From Gammaproteobacteria bacterium (lineage in GTDB: Bacteria > Pseudomonadota > Gammaproteobacteria > SZUA-140), in the NCBI GenBank assembly GCA_026982145.1, contig JALSHQ010000255.1, positions 1 to 16,590 on the forward strand: 16,590 nucleotides of DNA. The letters are read 5' to 3'. The notes beneath the pieces are model-generated. The model had not been told where the DNA came from, did not search any database, and saw nothing but the letters and a program-made list of their open reading frames with translations. Made by a program: the position numbers and the translations under genes. Of the stretch, positions 7,104 to 13,240 are shown piece after piece; the first letter of the stretch is position 1, and every line of letters starts with the position of its first letter.

Positions 7104-7931
7104 CTAGCGTTTACGATCGTAAAACTCTTCTTGGCTTGCTGCTGAAGGGGGGGGAGGGGGCTCTGGCGGCGGCGTGTCTTCATCTTTATCAGCACGCTTT
7201 GAAACCATAATGCGAGAAAAGATGACACCAATTTCAAATAATACCCACATTGGGATCGCGAGCAACGTTTGAGAAATAATGTCAGGCGGGGTGAGCAACA
7301 TCCCCATGACAAAAACGCCGACAATAATAAACGGCCGCTTGGCAACCAATTTATCAGGCGTTGTAATGCCTGCCCACACCATCAATATGGTGGCGATTGG
7401 AATCTCAAAGGCGAGGCCAAAAGCAAAAAAGAGCTTGAGTACAAAATCGAGGTATTTGCTGATATCCGTCATCACGGCCACGCCCTCCGGCGTGGTGCCG
7501 ATAAAAAACTCGAACATCAGCGGGAAGACCACAAAGTAGGCGAAAGCCATGCCAGCATAAAAGAGTAGCGTGCTAGAGACGATCAGCGGCAGCACCATCT
7601 TGCGCTCGTTGGCAAACAACCCCGGCGCAATGAAACGCCACACTTGATAAAGCACCCAAGGAATCGCAAGAAAGAATGCCCCGACAAGCGTAAATTTAAA
7701 CGGCGTCAAAAAGGGTGACGCCACTTCAGTGGCAATCATGGTGCTGCCCGCCGGCAACTGGTCAATCAACGGTTGTGCCAATGTGGTGTAAAGGTCGTTG
7801 GCAAATGGAAAGAGACAGATAAAGACAATCGCAACCCCTGCCAACATGCGCAATAAACGGTCGCGCAACTCAATAAGGTGAGTCACTAGCGGAGTTTTAG
7901 GGTCTGGCGGATATTTTTGAGGCCGAGCCAT
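7104..7931 (-). CDS. tatC: Sec-independent protein translocase subunit TatC
   Basis: The 275-residue membrane protein binds twin-arginine signal peptides. The N-terminal HLIELRDRL (18-26) contains the conserved glutamate of the family. Six membrane segments are visible at about 28-48, 78-98, 112-137, 158-180, 198-214 and 217-238. The C-terminal tail (245-275) is charged and proline-rich (PPPEPPPPP) and is encoded by a run of eight C on the coding strand. I prefer the ATG at 7931. A TTG at 7937, directly after the tatB stop, would add two residues. It is the last gene of hisE-tatA-tatB-tatC. The Tat-signal protein at the left edge of the window is a likely substrate. Confidence 0.96.
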   Translation of the reverse strand: MARPQKYPPDPKTPLVTHLIELRDRLLRMLAGVAIVFICLFPFANDLYTTLAQPLIDQLPAGSTMIATEVASPFLTPFKFTLVGAFFLAIPWVLYQVWRFIAPGLFANERKMVLPLIVSSTLLFYAGMAFAYFVVFPLMFEFFIGTTPEGVAVMTDISKYLDFVLKLFFAFGLAFEIPIATILMVWAGITTPDKLVAKRPFIIVGVFVMGMLLTPPDIISQTLLAIPMWVLFEIGVIFSRIMVSKRADKDEDTPPPEPPPPPSAASQEEFYDRKR

Positions 7932-7937
7932 CTTCAA

Positions 7938-8342
7938 TTATCTCTTTTCCACGGTATCACTCACGACCTCTTTAGACTGGGCCTCTGAAGAGGTTTCAGG
8001 ATCAGGTTCAACGCGGTCACGCGCTTCCTTTGAAATCGGTTTTAGGAGATCTCCAGAGACCACCTCTTTGAGGCCTTTTTTCATCGATGAGACCGCATGG
8101 GTCGTCTCGCTCAATGCACGGTGTGCATCAGCAATTTTGCTCTCTTCAGTGATACGCTCTTTGAGTGCTTTGCCACGATCCACTTCGTTTTCAAGCTCAT
8201 CTTTCATCTCACTCATAAAACCACGCGCCTTGCGAATCCAGCGGCCTGTGGTACGCGCGAGCGTCGGCAGCTCTTCTGGCCCGACGACCAAAAGCGCGAC
8301 GATGGCGATCACTGTGAGTTCCCAAAAACCGATATCAAACAT
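7938..8342 (-). CDS. tatB: Tat translocase subunit TatB
   Basis: The 134-residue protein starts MFDIGFWELTVIAIVALLV, a single N-terminal membrane helix with the TatB-typical glutamate E8. The VGPEELP hinge (about 20-26) precedes a long amphipathic and then charged helical domain. The GPEELP hinge and the longer C-terminus separate it from TatA. TatB forms the signal-peptide receptor with TatC. Its stop codon is followed within 6 bp by the tatC ATG, so the two are probably coupled. A 78-bp gap separates it from tatA, unlike the tight tatB-tatC junction, and that gap holds a stable hairpin just before the ribosome site. Confidence 0.96.
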   Translation of the reverse strand: MFDIGFWELTVIAIVALLVVGPEELPTLARTTGRWIRKARGFMSEMKDELENEVDRGKALKERITEESKIADAHRALSETTHAVSSMKKGLKEVVSGDLLKPISKEARDRVEPDPETSSEAQSKEVVSDTVEKR

Positions 8343-8352
8343 GATGTCTCAC

Positions 8353-8370
8353 CCCTGCGACGGCGCAGGG
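8353..8370 (-). promoter_or_regulatory. Hairpin overlapping the tatB ribosome-binding region
   Basis: In the minus-strand transcript CCCTGCG-CCGT-CGCAGGG forms a perfect 7-bp, G+C-rich stem with a 4-nt loop. Its 3' arm ends 10 nt before the tatB ATG, and the purine-rich ribosome site GGGGTGAG begins within that arm. No U-run follows, so it is not a terminator. It could lower tatB initiation relative to tatA or block 3'-5' decay into the tatA message. Confidence 0.5.
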
Positions 8371-8420
8371 CTCATTCAAAGAAGTGCGTAACGCTGAACT
8401 GATAATGGCATCAATCCAAG

Positions 8421-8684
8421 TCAGGTCTTATCTTTCTCTTTTGCTTCTGCTTGAGTGGCCTCACCATCAATCACACGATTTGCCTCTTTATGTGCCAGCT
8501 CATCAGGCATTGGATCAGCTTTCAGTTCATCCTTGTCATCACTCTTTCCATCACCCACCGATTCACGAAAACCTTTCACAGCACCGCCAATATCATTGCC
8601 CATGCCTCGTAATTTTTTGGTGCCGAACAACAACAGCACGATCACCAATACGATCAACAACTGCCAAATACTAATACCGCCCAT
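8421..8684 (-). CDS. tatA: Tat translocase pore subunit TatA
   Basis: The 87-residue protein has one N-terminal membrane helix (about 5-20) with a polar Q8 in the position where E. coli TatA also has glutamine. The FGTKKLRGMG hinge (20-29) and amphipathic helix (GGAVKGFRES) are diagnostic of TatA. A strongly charged, probably disordered C-terminus follows. TatA assembles in many copies to open the membrane for folded Tat substrates. A strong ribosome site, GAGGAGAG, lies 3 nt before the ATG. It follows hisE at 37 bp and precedes tatB at 78 bp. Confidence 0.96.
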   Translation of the reverse strand: MGGISIWQLLIVLVIVLLLFGTKKLRGMGNDIGGAVKGFRESVGDGKSDDKDELKADPMPDELAHKEANRVIDGEATQAEAKEKDKT

Positions 8685-8721
8685 GATCTCTCCTCGTATA
8701 AAACTTTTGTTCAGCTATGTT

Positions 8722-9045
8722 CTAAAACTTCTCTGCCCGCTCAGCCTTCTCTTGCAAGCCAGGCTTGCCAAAGCGCCGTTCCAGTTCCTGCAACACATCG
8801 TCAGGACCTAGCCCTTGATGCGCCAACATGACCAGCGTGTGAAACCACAAATCTGCAGTCTCATAAACAATCTGTTTTGCATCCCCATCTTTGGCGGCGA
8901 TCACCGTCTCGGTCGCCTCCTCGCCTACCTTCTTCAAAATGCTGTCCAGCCCCTTGGCGTACAGCGATGCGACGTAGGAGCTATCCGCTTTCATCCCTTT
9001 ACGTTGCTCTAATATATCAGCTATCTGGCTGAGCACATCACTCAT
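8722..9045 (-). CDS. hisE: Phosphoribosyl-ATP pyrophosphatase
   Basis: The 107-residue protein would hydrolyse phosphoribosyl-ATP to phosphoribosyl-AMP in the second step of histidine synthesis. The all-helical MazG-like fold is shown by KVGEEATETVIAAKDGD and YETADLWFHTLVMLA, with the EExxE and ExxD acidic metal ligands. SSYVASLYAKGLDSILKK at the N-terminal side is also typical. I chose the ATG at 9045 because it follows AGAGGG; a GTG at 9054 would sit directly on that ribosome site. HisI, often fused or adjacent, is absent. hisE next to tatABC is a common proteobacterial arrangement. Confidence 0.95.
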   Translation of the reverse strand: MSDVLSQIADILEQRKGMKADSSYVASLYAKGLDSILKKVGEEATETVIAAKDGDAKQIVYETADLWFHTLVMLAHQGLGPDDVLQELERRFGKPGLQEKAERAEKF

Positions 9046-9046
9046 A

Positions 9047-9265
9047 TCACCCACCCTCTTGTATCAACCAAGGTGCGGGCATCGCCTGAGCACCGTTTAC
9101 GCGAACCGGACATTCTACGCTATTTGACCCATTTTCCATATTAACGCGATCAGAGGCTCTCTGAATCCTCAATTTTTCATGCGCTTTATCCGGGTTAGCG
9201 CCTGTCACTCGCAAATAAAAATTGCCATTCACATCGAATTTACCAACAATGTCCCCACACATCAT
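9047..9265 (-). CDS. Possible small gene of 72 residues abutting hisE (uncertain)
   Basis: The frame opens at ATG-ATG (9265/9262) and stops at 9047, one base before the hisE start (TGATATG), an arrangement typical of coupled translation. The predicted peptide starts MMCGDIVGKFDVNGNF, continues with YLRVTGANPDKAHEKL and ends in PAPWLIQEGG. It has no membrane segment, and I recognise no family. Against it: there is no ribosome site before either ATG, it occupies the likely promoter region shared with the divergent gene at 9284, and it contains a small palindrome (TCAGAG-GCT-CTCTGA, 9150-9164). The hisE ribosome site lies inside it. Confidence 0.28.
   Translation of the reverse strand: MMCGDIVGKFDVNGNFYLRVTGANPDKAHEKLRIQRASDRVNMENGSNSVECPVRVNGAQAMPAPWLIQEGG
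9222..9250 (+). promoter_or_regulatory. Candidate promoter for the gene at 9284
   Basis: TTGCCA (9222-9227, 5 of 6 with the -35 consensus) is followed after 17 bp by AACAAT (9245-9250, 4 of 6 with the -10). The start point would be near 9257, which leaves a 27-nt leader that contains the ribosome site GGAGAG. It is only a pattern match. Confidence 0.3.
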
Positions 9266-9283
9266 CTGAAAATGGAGAGATCG

Positions 9284-9841
9284 ATGGCTGACGACAATAG
9301 TAACCACGAAGCCGCTCAACGACAAAATCGAAAAATCATGCGCTCAAGCACGCTGATTTCCCTAGTAGGCGCAGCACTTTTTCTAATTTCAGGCGCGCTC
9401 ATCTATAAGCTGATGCCTTCTCCTTTCGAGCAACAGGTCAATGCCAACAACGCTCCTCAGGTAGAAAGCCGCTTATCGATCGATATGGTGCAAAAAAACA
9501 CGGCTGGCCAGTGGGTTAAATTAGACAGCATCCCCGCCAGCGGTGAAGAGGTTAGTTTTCGTATTTCGAGCACCACGCCACTGCACGCAACTTTGATTAG
9601 CGAACCGAGCCGCAGCCACCCACGAACCTTGTTCGATGATATTCGCATTCCACCCGGCGAAAACAAGATCGTCAATTTTGGCGACAAAGCATATCGCTAC
9701 ACCATCAAAGCCTACGACCAGCAAGCACGCTTTTGCCTGATTACCGCCGCTGACACCGTCTTATTGGCTGAAAAATTAATGGCAATGCAAAAAAAAGCTT
9801 CTCGCGACACAATACCTGATCAAAACTGCGTCAATTGGTAA
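9284..9841 (+). CDS. Unrecognised single-pass membrane protein with a periplasmic domain
   Basis: This 185-residue protein is of a family I do not recognise. A charged, glutamine- and asparagine-rich N-terminus (1-20) precedes one membrane helix (22-43). About 140 residues should then lie in the periplasm. That domain looks beta-rich, with alternating hydrophobic strands such as EEVSFRISS, HATLISEP, NKIVNFG and YRYTIKAYD. It holds only two cysteines (C151, C182), a possible disulfide. I chose the ATG at 9284, which follows GGAGAG at 4 nt; more upstream in-frame starts exist at 9273 and 9179 without better sites. It lies divergent from hisE, 105 bp before a second unknown membrane gene. A run of eight A lies at 9789-9796. 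Confidence 0.75.
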   Translation: MADDNSNHEAAQRQNRKIMRSSTLISLVGAALFLISGALIYKLMPSPFEQQVNANNAPQVESRLSIDMVQKNTAGQWVKLDSIPASGEEVSFRISSTTPLHATLISEPSRSHPRTLFDDIRIPPGENKIVNFGDKAYRYTIKAYDQQARFCLITAADTVLLAEKLMAMQKKASRDTIPDQNCVNW

Positions 9842-9866
9842 GCACCTGCCATCAAAACGTGCTCGT

Positions 9867-9894
9867 TTGACCCGCTCTCAAATTATGCTAACAA
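9867..9894 (+). promoter_or_regulatory. Weak promoter candidate for the gene at 9947
   Basis: TTGACC (9867-9872, 5 of 6 with -35) is followed after 16 bp by TAACAA (9889-9894, 3 of 6 with -10). It is the best match in the 105-bp gap between the two unknown membrane genes, which may equally be co-transcribed. Confidence 0.2.
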
Positions 9895-9946
9895 TAGCCA
9901 CCATCGACCACTCGCTCGCTCACAGGCCAACCCATCGGAGAAAAGC

Positions 9947-10471
9947 ATGGTGCTTGAGTTCCACATCAACAAAGCCCCGCCACCCCTGAGAGAGATTGAG
10001 ACCGCACTCGAGCAAGCCATCAAAGCACGTGCGCTGCTGCGCAAAAAAAACATCCGCTTTCTGATTTATATTTTGCTTGTCGTGGCGGCATACGCAACGT
10101 TCATGCTGACCGTCACGATCCCGATGCTTGCGGATCCAACCACGCTCCCCGATTTCGTTGCAATGGTGGCCTACTGCACCCCCTACGCAACCTTCTTAAT
10201 CTTTTTTGTCGGTAATAATCTGCATAATAAGATCATCGAAAAACCACGCAAAATTCTCGACACTGCCATCCCCGCTTTCAAAAAAGCATCCGACAAAAAA
10301 GTTGCGGAGATCAACGACTGTGGACAACGCTACACTGAGGTGGCCGCATACCAACAACAGGTAAAAAAAATTGGGCGCTCACTGGTGAATGGAGAAGCAG
10401 AGATGGTGCTCCAGTGGGTAGAGAGACGCATGCAGAAAGAGTTCGGACTAACCAACGGCTTTGTTATTTAG
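9947..10471 (+). CDS. Unrecognised protein with two membrane helices and a coiled C-terminal half
   Basis: The protein has 174 residues and I do not recognise the family. An N-terminal amphipathic, charged helix (14-35) precedes two membrane helices at about 37-60 and 68-90. They are linked by a short loop with the acidic/proline run ADPTTLPD. The C-terminal half (95-174) is rich in K, E and Q and looks helical, probably cytoplasmic together with the N-terminus. A clear ribosome site (GGAG, 6 nt before ATG) supports the start. It points toward the coiled-coil gene on the other strand. A run of eight A (10043-10050) lies just before the first membrane helix. Confidence 0.75.
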   Translation: MVLEFHINKAPPPLREIETALEQAIKARALLRKKNIRFLIYILLVVAAYATFMLTVTIPMLADPTTLPDFVAMVAYCTPYATFLIFFVGNNLHNKIIEKPRKILDTAIPAFKKASDKKVAEINDCGQRYTEVAAYQQQVKKIGRSLVNGEAEMVLQWVERRMQKEFGLTNGFVI

Positions 10472-10517
10472 GCAACCTCTAACGCGCCGAAACAAAGCAA
10501 ACCGTGCGCCCTTGAAC

Positions 10518-10541
10518 AAAAAAGGCAGCGTCTCCTGCGCC
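10518..10541 (-). terminator. Rho-independent terminator for the coiled-coil gene
   Basis: On the minus strand the hairpin at 10541-10524 forms a 5-bp GGCGC stem with one bulged base and a 7-nt loop, and six T (10523-10518) follow it. It lies 57 bp beyond the stop of the coiled-coil gene. It also sits between convergent genes, but the plus-strand side lacks a T-run, so it should act mainly on the minus transcript. Confidence 0.5.
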
Positions 10542-10597
10542 ATTTAAACCCGCGCAACAAACCACTGCCATTCGACAATCAGAAAAAAGACCGCCTA

Positions 10598-11362
10598 TTA
10601 TTTCTTCTTTTTAACCGCCTTATCTGCTTTTTTTGCCGCCTCTTCAATTCCTTCAAGGTTTTTTTCATCCAGCTTAGTCAGTGCAGGAAGATCCGCTTTA
10701 TCATCGACTAATGGCGCAAGCTTGCCATGCAATGTGGTGCACTTTTCATGTAGTTCACGATGCTGCTTTACCAGTTTCGCACTCTCTTCCAATGCAGTTT
10801 GAAACTCGGCAATGCGCTTCTCTTGGCTGCGCTTCTCTTTGCGCAAAGCAGCCGCCTCACCTTCAATCACTTTACGTCTGCTGGTTTCCTCTAGCTTCTG
10901 CTTTTTCAACGCCTTGAGTTTCTTGACAACATTCTCCGGTGTATCAGCCAGCGCTTTGTTGATCGCTTTAATCTCACGCTCTTTTTCTGCTAATTGGACA
11001 TTAATTTTTTTCATCGCTTTAAAGTGCGCATCGCGCTCAATCGCCATCGCCTTTTCAGCTTCTTGGCGAGCGCTTAACATTGCGGCGGCCTGAGCCTCGG
11101 CAATGTTTCTGCCTTTTTCACTTTCAGCCATTTTCTTTTCCATCACAGCAATCGCCAGCCCGGCCTGCTCTTGGACACTACCAACACTCGCCTCTGCTTC
11201 GATGATTTTTTTCACACCCACTTCAAGCTCACGTTTGAGCACATCGCGGCTGCAATCTGGGTCTAGCCCCAATGCATCTGTTGCGGTTTTAATTAAGACT
11301 TGATTACTGATCGCAAGATCCTTCCAGACCTTTAATTGAAGTTCAAATTCTGCTTGTTCCAC
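10598..11362 (-). CDS. Unrecognised lysine-rich coiled-coil protein
   Basis: The 254-residue protein is dominated by heptad-like helix. From about 45 to 210 it is nearly continuous in A, E, K, Q and R, with short breaks around DTPENV (140-145). It has no signal peptide, membrane segment or recognisable enzyme domain, so it is probably cytoplasmic. Two cysteines (C37, C208) are present. The C-terminus is acidic-hydrophobic and then very basic (KKADKAVKKKK, 244-254), a possible nucleic-acid or membrane contact. The start is GTG, but it follows a strong AGGAG at 6 nt. A promoter with an extended -10 and a G+C-rich discriminator lies 67 bp upstream. It may be a structural, scaffold or nucleoid-associated protein; the family is unknown to me. 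Confidence 0.78.
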   Translation of the reverse strand: MEQAEFELQLKVWKDLAISNQVLIKTATDALGLDPDCSRDVLKRELEVGVKKIIEAEASVGSVQEQAGLAIAVMEKKMAESEKGRNIAEAQAAAMLSARQEAEKAMAIERDAHFKAMKKINVQLAEKEREIKAINKALADTPENVVKKLKALKKQKLEETSRRKVIEGEAAALRKEKRSQEKRIAEFQTALEESAKLVKQHRELHEKCTTLHGKLAPLVDDKADLPALTKLDEKNLEGIEEAAKKADKAVKKKK

Positions 11363-11428
11363 TTATTACTCCTGAATTGCGGACCGAACCAACCACGAAT
11401 CCCTCAGTTACGGCCTTTTCGGGGGCGC

Positions 11429-11475
11429 ATTATAGCAATATACGGCCACTTTTCGCGAAATTTAAATAAATTTAG
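11429..11475 (-). promoter_or_regulatory. Strong promoter with UP-like element and palindrome, driving the coiled-coil gene
   Basis: On the minus strand, a perfect TATAAT (11434-11429) carries an upstream TGC (11437-11435), which makes an extended -10. A G+C-rich discriminator (GCGCCCCCG) follows, as in rRNA and tRNA promoters under stringent control. The -35 is poor (CGCGAA, 11457-11452) and lies within the perfect palindrome TTTCGCGAAA (11451-11460). Beyond it, 11458-11474 is a pure A/T block resembling an UP element. The palindrome at the -35 suggests repressor or activator control. Confidence 0.55.
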
Positions 11476-11612
11476 TCAATCCAGGTTTTCCAACGCACCT
11501 AAAAACATGTGGAACAGGCGTGCTTCAACCAACGATAACAACCATCCACAAGCAATAGAGACGCCCCAAAACCACACCAAGAGGCTGAATCTGAATGGTT
11601 TTTTCATTTCTC

Positions 11613-11642
11613 TTGTCATCCGCACCCGTTGTAGTCGATACT
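11613..11642 (+). promoter_or_regulatory. Candidate promoter for yqgE, possibly leaderless
   Basis: TTGTCA (11613-11618) and GATACT (11637-11642) lie 18 bp apart, 5 and 4 of 6 matches with consensus. The -10 is only 6 bp before the yqgE ATG at 11649, so the transcript could start at or next to the A of the ATG. This fits the lack of a Shine-Dalgarno sequence there. It rests on pattern only. Confidence 0.25.
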
Positions 11643-11648
11643 AGCGCC

Positions 11649-12212
11649 ATGCGTGAAAAACTTAGTTTAACCCATCATTTCCTAATCGCCATGCCAGCCC
11701 TGCATGACCCCAATTTCTTCCGCAGTGTTACCTATATATGCGAGCACAATGAAGATGGTGCGATGGGAATTACGATAAACCGCCCGCTTGAGATCACACT
11801 CGGTGAAATTCTGCGCCAAACGAAAATCCCATGTGATAACGACGCCATCAACGACGCACCGATCTTTCTCGGTGGCCCGGTACAAAATGAACGCGGTTTT
11901 GTGATTCACCGGCCACAGGGCGATTGGGATGCAACCCTCGCGGTCAACGATGAGATCTGCGTCACCTCATCCAAAGATATTTTGGAGGCAATGGCAACAG
12001 GTAGCACGCCTACAGATTGCCTTGTCGCGCTCGGTTATGCGGGCTGGAGCGAAGGACAATTAGAAAATGAGATCGCTGAAAATGTCTGGATTAGCGTTCC
12101 TGCCTCTGGCGAGATACTTTTCAACACCCCTTTTGACCAGTGCTGGGAAGCCGCGGCCGCTCATGCAGGCGTCGACCTCAGTCGGCTCTCCAACGACGTT
12201 GGCCACGCCTGA
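11649..12212 (+). CDS. yqgE: YqgE/AlgH family protein
   Basis: The 187-residue protein has the same length as E. coli YqgE. Conserved blocks are LTHHFLIAMPALHDPNFFRSVTYICEHN near the start (split by one variable position), GAMGITINRP, APIFLGGPV, GFVIHR, and LVALGYAGWSEGQLENEI with NVWIS. The biochemical function is unknown; in Pseudomonas it is called AlgH and has been tied to alginate regulation. The ATG at 11649 is chosen by family length and N-terminal match, since a start at 11595 would add a non-conserved extension. No ribosome site is visible. It overlaps or abuts ruvX downstream, the usual arrangement, and heads the yqgE-ruvX-pyr cluster. Confidence 0.95.
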   Translation: MREKLSLTHHFLIAMPALHDPNFFRSVTYICEHNEDGAMGITINRPLEITLGEILRQTKIPCDNDAINDAPIFLGGPVQNERGFVIHRPQGDWDATLAVNDEICVTSSKDILEAMATGSTPTDCLVALGYAGWSEGQLENEIAENVWISVPASGEILFNTPFDQCWEAAAAHAGVDLSRLSNDVGHA

Positions 12213-12645
12213 TAAGTCAGGGCGCCGCACCCTGCTCGCATTCGACTTCGGCACCCAAAAAATCGGCGTCGCAGTCGGCCAAGAGCTGACGCAGAGTAGC
12301 TCTGCGCTACCGCTTTTACGCTCACGTGACGAGCGTCCCGACTGGGAAGGCATTACGCAGCTCATGGAAAGCTGGCAACCCGATGCACTGGTGGTCGGCA
12401 TCCCGCTCAATATGGACGGCAGCGAAAACGAGATGACACGCAGAGCCAAACGCTTTGCCAATCGCTTGGCTGGGCGCTACCACTTACCCGTCTACTCTGC
12501 CGACGAACGGCTCACCACACGTGAAGCCGCGCGCGACTGTTACGACCCTAAAAACCGGCGCGGCCGCAAACGCAAGGGGCACATGGAGGTCGACTCGGTC
12601 GCAGCACAGATTATCCTTGAAACCTTTTATAGCCAGCCCGCTTAA
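12199..12645 (+). CDS. ruvX: Putative Holliday junction resolvase RuvX (YqgF)
   Basis: This RNase H-fold nuclease is linked in the family to 16S rRNA 5'-end processing and Holliday junction resolution. Visible blocks are LLAFDFGTQKIGVAVGQ near the start with the catalytic aspartate, DALVVGIPLNMDGSE, ANRLAGRYHLPVYSADERLTT (acidic DER) and the C-terminal MEVDSVAAQIILE with the last catalytic aspartate. The start is unsettled. TTG at 12199 gives 148 residues, close to the E. coli protein, and overlaps the yqgE stop by 14 bp. ATG at 12163 gives 160 residues and a 50-bp overlap. Neither has a clear ribosome site, so translational coupling with yqgE is likely. Confidence 0.92.
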   Translation: MATPDKSGRRTLLAFDFGTQKIGVAVGQELTQSSSALPLLRSRDERPDWEGITQLMESWQPDALVVGIPLNMDGSENEMTRRAKRFANRLAGRYHLPVYSADERLTTREAARDCYDPKNRRGRKRKGHMEVDSVAAQIILETFYSQPA

Positions 12646-12679
12646 CGCACCCCGAGTAAAACCCTCCAAAAGGCAAAAA

Positions 12680-12700
12680 ATGAGCAAAACGGCGCAATAA
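12680..12700 (+). CDS. Six-codon mini-ORF (MSKTAQ) ahead of pyrR (uncertain)
   Basis: ATG at 12680 follows a ribosome-site-like AAAAGG at 6 nt and is closed by TAA at 12698-12700, 18 bp before the pyrR GTG. It has a better ribosome site than pyrR itself. It may deliver ribosomes to pyrR by reinitiation or act as a leader peptide; it may also be chance. Confidence 0.22.
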   Translation: MSKTAQ

Positions 12701-12718
12701 CCGGTATCATTGCGGCCT

Positions 12719-13240
12719 GTGAACGCAAAAGAATTAGACATCAACCCGCCCCTTAATCACGTTGCAGAGTCACTCAGTGCGCTGCTTGAGTCACGCAATA
12801 TTCAACACCCGATTATGATCGGCATTCATACCGGTGGCGTATGGGTCGCGCAGCAGCTGCACCAACGGCTGCGCCTTCAAGAACCGCTGGGGACGCTCGA
12901 CATCTCCTTCTACCGGGATGACTTCACCCGCGTCGGCATTAACCCACAAGTCAAACCCTCCACACTGCCACCGAGCATTGATGATCGCCACATCATTTTG
13001 GTGGACGATGTGCTCTACACCGGCCGCACCATTCGCGCGGCAATGAACGAGCTGTTTGATTACGGCCGCCCCGCTTCCATCATGCTGGCAGTACTGGTGG
13101 AGCGCGACGGACGAGAACTGCCGATTCAGGCCGACGCTCTGGGGCAACATATCACGCTGGAAGCCGGTGAGCAGGTCAAATTGCAAGGGCCCGAGCCGTT
13201 AACCCTGAGCATCACCCGCCTGCGAGTGCCGACAGCATGA
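12719..13240 (+). CDS. pyrR: PyrR-family uracil phosphoribosyltransferase / pyr regulator
   Basis: The 173-residue type I phosphoribosyltransferase has the PRPP-binding loop at residues 93-107 (LVDDVLYTGRTIRA). MIGIHTGGVWVA and EPLGTLDISFYRDD are PyrR hallmarks. In Bacillus, PyrR binds pyr mRNA and causes attenuation. In pseudomonads a homologue sits in the same place, but an RNA-binding role is less certain. I see no attenuator ahead of pyrB, whose ATG overlaps the pyrR stop (ATGA), so a weak UPRT or a transcriptional role is equally possible. I prefer the GTG at 12719 by comparison with the Pseudomonas N-terminus; TTG at 12710 would add three residues. TATCAT at 12705-12710 could be a -10 for a near-leaderless transcript. 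Confidence 0.93.
   Translation: MNAKELDINPPLNHVAESLSALLESRNIQHPIMIGIHTGGVWVAQQLHQRLRLQEPLGTLDISFYRDDFTRVGINPQVKPSTLPPSIDDRHIILVDDVLYTGRTIRAAMNELFDYGRPASIMLAVLVERDGRELPIQADALGQHITLEAGEQVKLQGPEPLTLSITRLRVPTA

Noticed and set aside
11375..11400. GGTTCGGTCC on the minus strand considered as a tRNA T-loop, given the tRNA-like promoter upstream
   Set aside because: No acceptor, D or anticodon stems can be built around it, and a coding gene with a strong ribosome site follows immediately.
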